Shown: positions 57,872 to 64,000 of the stretch, piece after piece
Position numbering within the stretch: position 1 is the stretch's first letter
Layout: the number at the start of each line of letters is the position of its first letter
From: Ulva prolifera
Lineage: Eukaryota; Chlorophyta; Ulvophyceae; Ulvales; Ulvaceae
Reading direction: 5' to 3'
DNA length: 64,000 nucleotides
Assembly: GCA_023078555.1 (NCBI GenBank)
Contig: CM041201.1
Coordinates: 1,247,713-1,311,712, forward strand
Notes under the pieces: model-generated
Databases searched by the model: none
Told to the model about the DNA's origin: nothing
The model's input: only the letters and a program-made list of their open reading frames with translations
Translations under genes and position numbers: made by a program

Positions 57872-59845
57872 TCACAAGGTTATCGACCGAGTCTCAACCA
57901 GACTCTGTATCCGGTGGGTCAGACTGTCAGCTGCTGTGTCATAAGAGCTCCTCACGACCCGAGCTACTGGAGACAGCCGCTCTCCCAGATCCCCCGTCAA
58001 CAACCCCCTGTCGTCGAGCACAACCAGGCTGATCAGCGCCAAGCAGAGCACGACCAGCAGCCAGATCAGCGGGCCGACCGTTGACCGAGGCGCGGGTACC
58101 ATGTTCACTCGGGCGCTGGCATCACCAGACACCGACAGGAAAGCCCCGCTGTGAGGCGCAAACGCCACGTCGGTGCCAAAGATCATGTGTGCCTTCTTGT
58201 TGCGGACGTGGACTGCGAGGGTCTGGCTGTGTAGCAACAGGGAGTGGCCTTCAGCATTGACGAGGCCGAGGAGGTCACCTGAGCGAGACACGTCCAGGCC
58301 GGTGATGGCAGCAGGGACTGAGGCGGACAGGGCTGCTTGTCTGAGGAGGCCGCCACGGAGGGTCTCCCACCGGCAGATGTAGCCAGTTCCGCGATAGTTG
58401 ATGGACGCCACGACGTAGCTGCCGATGAACCTGCACAGGAACACCATGTACGCACACGCTGGGAATGCATCTGCTGCTCATGAAGCCAAATGCCTCGGTG
58501 CAGAGGAGAGCCTGGACTGCTGGAATGCTGGCTAGACAGAGGCTGCAGGCAATGCCCATAATGTCAAATTCGTCCAAGAAACCGGCGGCTGTTATTATAA
58601 CTGACTGCTCTGGAATTTTGGAACTAATGCTTGCAGAGTGGTTGAGGCTGTGATGCAAGCATATGATGACAGGCGAGGCCATGGCTTGGTGTTGAGGCCG
58701 TACAATGCACAGCTACGTGGAGACTGCTCACAAGGCTGGTGCTGCTGTCCGTCCCTCACGGTCTGCGTTGCCTGTGTGCCGTGGAAGCAAAGAGGAACAT
58801 CACTTCACAGAGTGAACATCACAGAGAGGGCAGAGATCAGTGAGAAACACAGCAGCATGAGGAGTGAAGCATTCGACGAGTCACTCTGCTAAGCCTTTCG
58901 CTGGTGCTGGACTCAGCTATTGATGCTAGCTATGGTCATGCCCCACACCTGGTATGCTTGATAGAGCCATTTTGAATTTTCTTTGGCTTGAGAAGTTGTG
59001 TGCAGGACACAATTTCGGATCCAGTCGGCATGGCATCATCCGTTGTTACTTTGACTGTGGCTACGTATCCATTGCCATCATCTGTCGACACACACAGCTG
59101 CAGGCATGCCGGGTCTTCCGCTGATGTGCAGATGTCCAGGTCCTTGATCTCACTTGCTACTGCATCTTCTCCTGGGCATTGAAGTTGATGCACCGCGATT
59201 TTCCGATATCGCGAAGCGTGGAAAAGGATGACTTCTCCAGCTTGGGTGCCGAGAACTAAGAACTTGCCATCTTGGCTGTACCTCAGGGCTGTCACTCGCT
59301 GGTGCAGCGACGTGAATGCCTCCACAATGCTCTTCTACACGCATTTATGCGTTTGATAGCTCATGAGGATTACCATATCGGGACACATCACATCTGCCAG
59401 CGCTAATTTGCAGGAGACCCCAATCGTGCCTCACCTGTGGCATGATAAACTCCACCGCGCCATTACCTGTGAACAGCGCATATGGCACCACAGTCTGTTG
59501 TGTCACCGCCAAGACAATGTTAGAGTTTGGTGAGATGGCTATCTTTTCGCACGCCGACTTCAATCTAACGGATGCGACTTCGTCAGTAAGAGCTCCATCG
59601 AAATGCCTTGCTGAACAACAGAACCAACTTCATCAGACCGCTCATCGTCCTTCCAAACACTTTGTAAGACATCAACTACGCATACAAATCTGATCGCAGG
59701 AACGCGCACCGGCAATGATGCGGTTCTCAATTCCTGATCCAGGCTTCCCGCCACCGCCTGCCACCAAGAGAAGTTCATCACAAGGCCATGCGGCCGCAAA
59801 AAGAGGCTGGCCAAATTTGAATGTCAACGGATCGGCGCGCGACAT
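57872..59845 (-). CDS. SEC12: SEC12-like Sar1 exchange factor (WD40, single TM)
   Basis: ER membrane protein of the SEC12/PREB/PHF1 family; SEC12 activates Sar1 to start COPII coat assembly. Exons 59845-59710, 59610-59435, 59334-58949 and 58430-57872; 418 aa. The N-terminus has the family's LFAAAW strand and the glycine-rich loop GGGGKPGSGIENRII, which corresponds to the K+-binding loop of SEC12. WD-type strands follow (DGKFLVLGTQAGEVILF; VAFAPHSGAFLSVSGDAS). One transmembrane helix (VGPLIWLLVVLCLALISLVV) lies near residue 360, leaving a lumenal tail of about 45 residues. Whether it is an active exchange factor (SEC12) or a PHF1-type ER-exit factor cannot be decided here. It is divergent from the gene at 60741. 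Confidence 0.87.
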
Positions 59846-60740
59846 GGATTACATATAATTGATTGTTACGGAACAGCTGGAGTATGAACACCACAAGCGC
59901 AGCTGGAACAGGCGTTAGATAGTGCAAATATGACAGCCAATTGGCAGCCAATAGCCGGACAGGCCTCAAGTGCTGTTTGTATCGTGCAGGGCTCAGCTGT
60001 GGGAAACCACGTCACAGAAACACCAAAGCAAGCAAGCCTCACGCTATTAGCGCAGATCTACCTAAGGCTCAGGATGCTGACAACACCGTCCGCACACTTC
60101 CTAGACTATCCCAGTGTGTTTCTGACGTCGGCTGCGTTCAGGTACAGGAGGCATTGTCATCTCGCACATTGGCGCGGATGTCGCTACATGTGATATCTGT
60201 GCGTCTCCCGGGCCGGCCCAGAAATATAGCGCGACTGTGGGAGAATTCATAAAAAAAAAAATCAAAGGTGTATCGAGATCCCTTGACGTCACCCACACAT
60301 GTCTAATGGCCGCTGCGTAAATTTTCACCGTTTCTGCAGCCATGGCATGGCACTGGTCGAGCCTGCGTCTCCCACACATGTCTTGGACACGGTGCATGCC
60401 GGCATGACAGCCTGCCATGAGCGGGAATGATGATGGGGCCTCCAACGCCAACGGTAAGTAATCCCGCAAGGAGACTTTTTCAGCATCGACATGATATTGT
60501 TCTGTATCTGTCTATATGACAGCGTCGTATCCGGCGCTGCTGCTAGAGCTAACTGCGACAGCATTATGCTCGTCCTACACGTTGACATGATTCCGCGCTG
60601 AGACGTGCACTGAAGGTGCAATTTATCAGTAGAATAGAATTTATGATATATGTCGTTGGTGGTGTCGTCGCCGCTGCTTTCAGCTGGTTCTCGACCAGGC
60701 CAATTCAAGATGCAGAGTATAACATAGCAGCCGTCTGAGC
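59846..60740. other. Spacer between divergent genes
   Basis: Should hold the promoters of SEC12 (-) and the WD-repeat gene (+). An A11 run is at 60249. No gene recognised. Confidence 0.5.
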
Positions 60741-63700
60741 ATGTATAACTCTATTGATGCTGTTTCCGAGATATCGGATTCCCGAAGGACATATGTGCGT
60801 CCCGACAGCTCTTCAGATGATAGGCGAGCGTTCTCACGCGAGGAGGAGAACGCGTCTAGGAGGAGGGCGCACATGCGTCCAGAGAACAGCGTGGAAGAAC
60901 GTCAATTCATCAGCCTTGCTTTAGCTGCATCGATTCATGATGCAAAGGAGCAGGGGCGCGATGGCCTGGTAAACTTCGACCCAAGCTGTCCCCCACCAGG
61001 TGCAAGCAATGGCGTCCCACGTATATCTCTACCATCTCCATTCTCTCCTTCGAGCTATGGGAATGCTAGCCACGGTGCACCCGGAGCTTCGAACATGGTT
61101 CGGCAAAACAGCAGCTTTTCGGGTATGAGCACCTGCGTCCGGCTGCGTGTGGTTTCGCAACAGACAATTTGTGATGCGTCTGTAACGTCAGAACTTCAAA
61201 CATATTCCAACATGGTTGCTGTTGCTGCATCTGCTTTGTTTCGAGCCTCCTGCGATAGACTTGGCCGCGAGGGTGACACTTTCCATCGACCTTCCTGACG
61301 TGCGCAGCTCCATCTGCAGACCCCGTCGTCTTCTCGAGCCACGTTGAGCCGCTGCACGCCCTTCTTGAGGACTGCTCGCATCTGAAAGATCTGAGCAGGG
61401 ACGCGTCATCATTTCGGGAGGCGTGTACTAAGCTGGGTGCCGTGGGCGATGAGATAAAATTAGCAGCGAACAATGCCGCACAGAAGGTTGCAACAGAAGA
61501 CTCAAGTCTGTACCTCTCCAAGCTGCTAGCTTCATGCCACAAGGAAGTGTCCTTGGCTATCACACTGATCTCGGTGCGGTCCTTCCAAAGGTTGAGCACC
61601 GGCACTGGTGGCAGACACCCGATTCAGGCTGCTGCTGTCTGTGCTACAGCTCCCAGACCAAGAGTGCCAGCGAGCTCACATCGGCTGTTCATCGCACTGG
61701 AAGTCACATGGGTGCAGGTGTACGGAAACTATTCCAAGGTGAAAAAGTATGCCAAACTGTTCCGCAAGTGGTACATCAAAGACAAGCTCGGTGACTGCGA
61801 AGCACGGCTCGTCACGTGGCTGAACCACATCTGGAACTTTGTCAAAGAGAATTCCGTGCGCAACTTTCCCCACATCTGCTCCCTCAGTGATCCATGCACA
61901 TCCCCCGATGCAGCGTGCCGTGGCATCCTGTCGCCCCAATCTCATCCGTCACAACTCTCCCAGGCGCCTGTCGCACAGAGATCACTGTCGCGGTGTGAGA
62001 TATCGCCTGAATCCACGCACAGCCTCCCATTGGTGCCCTCTGCCTCCAGCAAGCGTGGAAGCCGGTTCCTCGATATCCTTGTGCGCATCTGAGTCGTTTA
62101 ACCACACCTGTGCCCCGACTTACATGGCCGCACCGCCCCAGACAATCTCTGGCATCGCTTACACTACGCATGTGCATGACACCCCTCCCCCCGCCTCTTC
62201 GCTGTGTCTCCTGTGCATTCAAAGTCGTACGCGGTGAGCTGGGACAAGGCTCCCATAGCACTGCATGGCGGCCCCAGCGCACGTCTCACCGCCGGTGCAT
62301 GCAGACTGTGGAGTTCAAGTCGAAGTACACAGAGCTCGTTCAGAGTGACTCAGTCGCATCAGGCCCGGACCACCGCAGCACGGCGGAGATCCACCAGAGC
62401 CTCGTCAGCACGCCCGGCGGCGATGAGTCAGCGATTTCCGGCCTCGGCCCCCTCCCCTCCCACGCGACCGACATCCCGAACCTCGACCACCTCCTCTCGT
62501 CGCGCAACTCGGAGCCGCCGAAGCTGTCGCAGCGTGACCACGCGGACTCGGAGGATGCGGCGGCGATGGAGCGTATGTTCACGTCGGTGACGAGCAGCCG
62601 CGGCGGCGGGGCAGGGGAGCCGCTGCGCAGCACCGGCCCGAGCCGCAAGTCCGGCACGGGGCGGCGCACGGTGCGGAAACTGCAGGTGGCGCACGTCATG
62701 GCGCGCACGGTGACGGCGGTGCTGTACGTGGACGCGGTGGCGCCGGACCCGCACGCGGGCGCGGCGGGCTGCGTGTGGTGGTGGAGCGGCGGCCACATGA
62801 ACGTGCACGACGTGCGCGCGAACAACACGACGGCGAAGGGGATGCCGATGGAGAAGGTGCGGAGCAAGTCGACGGTGAAGGCGCTCGCGCTCGACCGCAC
62901 GCGCCGCTGGGTCTGGGCCGGCCACGACAACGGGTGCGCCTGCTGCCTGTGCTGTGCCCTGCGTGCCTTGCCATGCATGTTCCGGGATGGCCAGCGCCGC
63001 TGCCGATGCATTGCCGTTTTTAATGCACACGTAGTGATGTGGCCATGTGGTGCGGTGGTCGGGCGTATGTGGTGCTAGCCTGCAGCCGTGCGTGCAATGT
63101 GGATGGCCAGTCGCAGCGCAGTGGGCCACAGCAGACCCGGTGCAGCAAGCAGAGACACCCTCGTGTATCCTGCTGCTTCATGCAAAAGCAGTGGCTGCTT
63201 CCCGCCACTGCGGCACGTAGGTAAGGCTGCTGCCTACAGGGGGCACCATGTCAGTGTGCAGCCGCTCAGGACTCTGAAGATCTATGGTAGATGGGGGCAG
63301 CTGCTGTTTGCACCACCAGCCCCGGGCCAGCTGGGGGCACCAGTGGGGGGTGGGGGTACAAGGGGGTACAGGAGGGTACAAGTGGGGGTGGGTTACATGG
63401 AAGCAGTAGTCATGCAGCAGTAGTCACACATGGGTGTGACGCAACAGAGCCAGGCACCAGGAGCGTGGGGGAGCAGCAGTGTGGGGGAGCAGCAGTGCTG
63501 GGCCAGCCAGCACCCCGCCGTGCGCGGGCCTGGGCGTCGAGGCGCTGGGCGCTGGGCGCTGCGGCGCTGGGCCTCGTCAAACGGCCACTGTGGCCCTGGC
63601 GGTGCACACTGGCGCAGCTGCGGCGATGCGATGATGCACCTGCATCGGCGCCACAGCAGACGGCATGGCACACGCTCCGGGGCGTGTGAGGGGGCGCTGG

Positions 63701-64000
63701 GTGGGGAGTGTGTGGCTGGAGGCGGTGCATTCACAGCCACCACGTGGCACACGTGTCCCGCTTATCCGGAATCATCAATGTCTAGTAAGGATGCGGCTGG
63801 GTACAGTCAGCTTGACCGTGCTTGACGTGGCATGCAGGCAGGTGTCCATCTGGCGGGAGGCAAAGGGCAAGCTGTCGTGCGTCACGGGTTCCGAGCTGAC
63901 AAAGACGATCGGCGCGGTGTACCGCCTCGAGCCGGTGATCGACCTCACCGTCGCCGTCGGCTGCGAGGGCGGCCGCGTGCTGCTGCTGCGCATCATGGAG
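60741..64000 (+). CDS. Helical plus WD-repeat protein, 3' end outside window
   Basis: Partial gene with exons 60741-61122, 61308-61546, 61718-61855, 62305-62933 and 63838 to the window edge; 517 codons so far, all phases closing. Residues 1-127 are polar, with an acidic/Arg-rich start and a Ser/Pro-rich end. Residues ~128-255 look all-helical (LLEDCSHLKDLSRDASSF; NYSKVKKYAKLFRKWYIKDK). After a Ser-rich linker come WD-like strands: CVWWWSGGHMNVHDVRAN, VKALALDRTRRWVWAGHDNG and QVSIWREAKGKL. The pattern of LDRTRRWVWAGHDNGQVSIW recalls the N-terminal WD repeats of plant type-II inositol polyphosphate 5-phosphatases (FRA3 type), but the phosphatase domain would lie beyond the window. Function is unassigned. 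Exons 4-5 are far GC-richer than 1-3. Confidence 0.6.

Overview
This is nuclear DNA of a photosynthetic eukaryote, most likely a green alga (Chlorophyta). Genes have 3-10 exons and introns of about 60-1,600 bp. Clear homologues of plant or plastid-lineage proteins are present: the plastid DEVH helicase ISE2, the plastoglobule kinase ABC1K1/PGR6, a double-AP2 factor and a plant-type PP2C. Several 3' ends carry TGTAA, the green-algal poly(A) signal. There are no rRNA, tRNA, CRISPR or prokaryotic features. The exact lineage cannot be read from the sequence.

Layout: (1) 0.1-4 kb: a hypothetical membrane protein (-) divergent from CSN5 (+). (2) 4-18.2 kb: ISE2 (-) and ABC1K1 (-) in tandem, both probably plastid-targeted. 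(3) 20.8-31 kb: an Mpv17/PMP22 protein, a short-chain dehydrogenase whose first intron holds a hAT-like transposon, and SWC5/BCNT (all +). (4) 31.7-37 kb: UTP23 (-) divergent from the AP2 factor (+). (5) 38.7-50.7 kb: RPA1, SRP14 and a PP2C phosphatase (all +). (6) 51.6-59.8 kb: RRP9 (+) converging on a SEC12-like protein (-), separated by a long CA tract and three palindromes. (7) 60.7 kb to the edge: a helical/WD-repeat protein (+) that runs off the window.

The exon models were made by matching reading frames to known family sequences and checking that every junction keeps phase. They close for all recognised genes except the start of SRP14 exon 2. Functionally this is ordinary housekeeping: proteasome/cullin control, plastid RNA and photosynthesis upkeep, chromatin remodelling, small-subunit ribosome assembly (UTP23, RRP9), DNA replication/repair and secretion (SRP14, SEC12).

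The unusual content is in the introns. They hold a hAT-like element with a perfect 8-bp target duplication, two copies of a ~102-bp inverted-repeat element (one with its target duplication forming the splice acceptor), a second ~80-bp dispersed repeat shared by two introns, copies of exon ends inside their own introns, a minisatellite that ends exactly at an acceptor, long homopolymer C/G runs, and at least four GC-AG introns. Together they suggest an intron-targeted mobile or duplicative process, which is the best candidate here for something undescribed.
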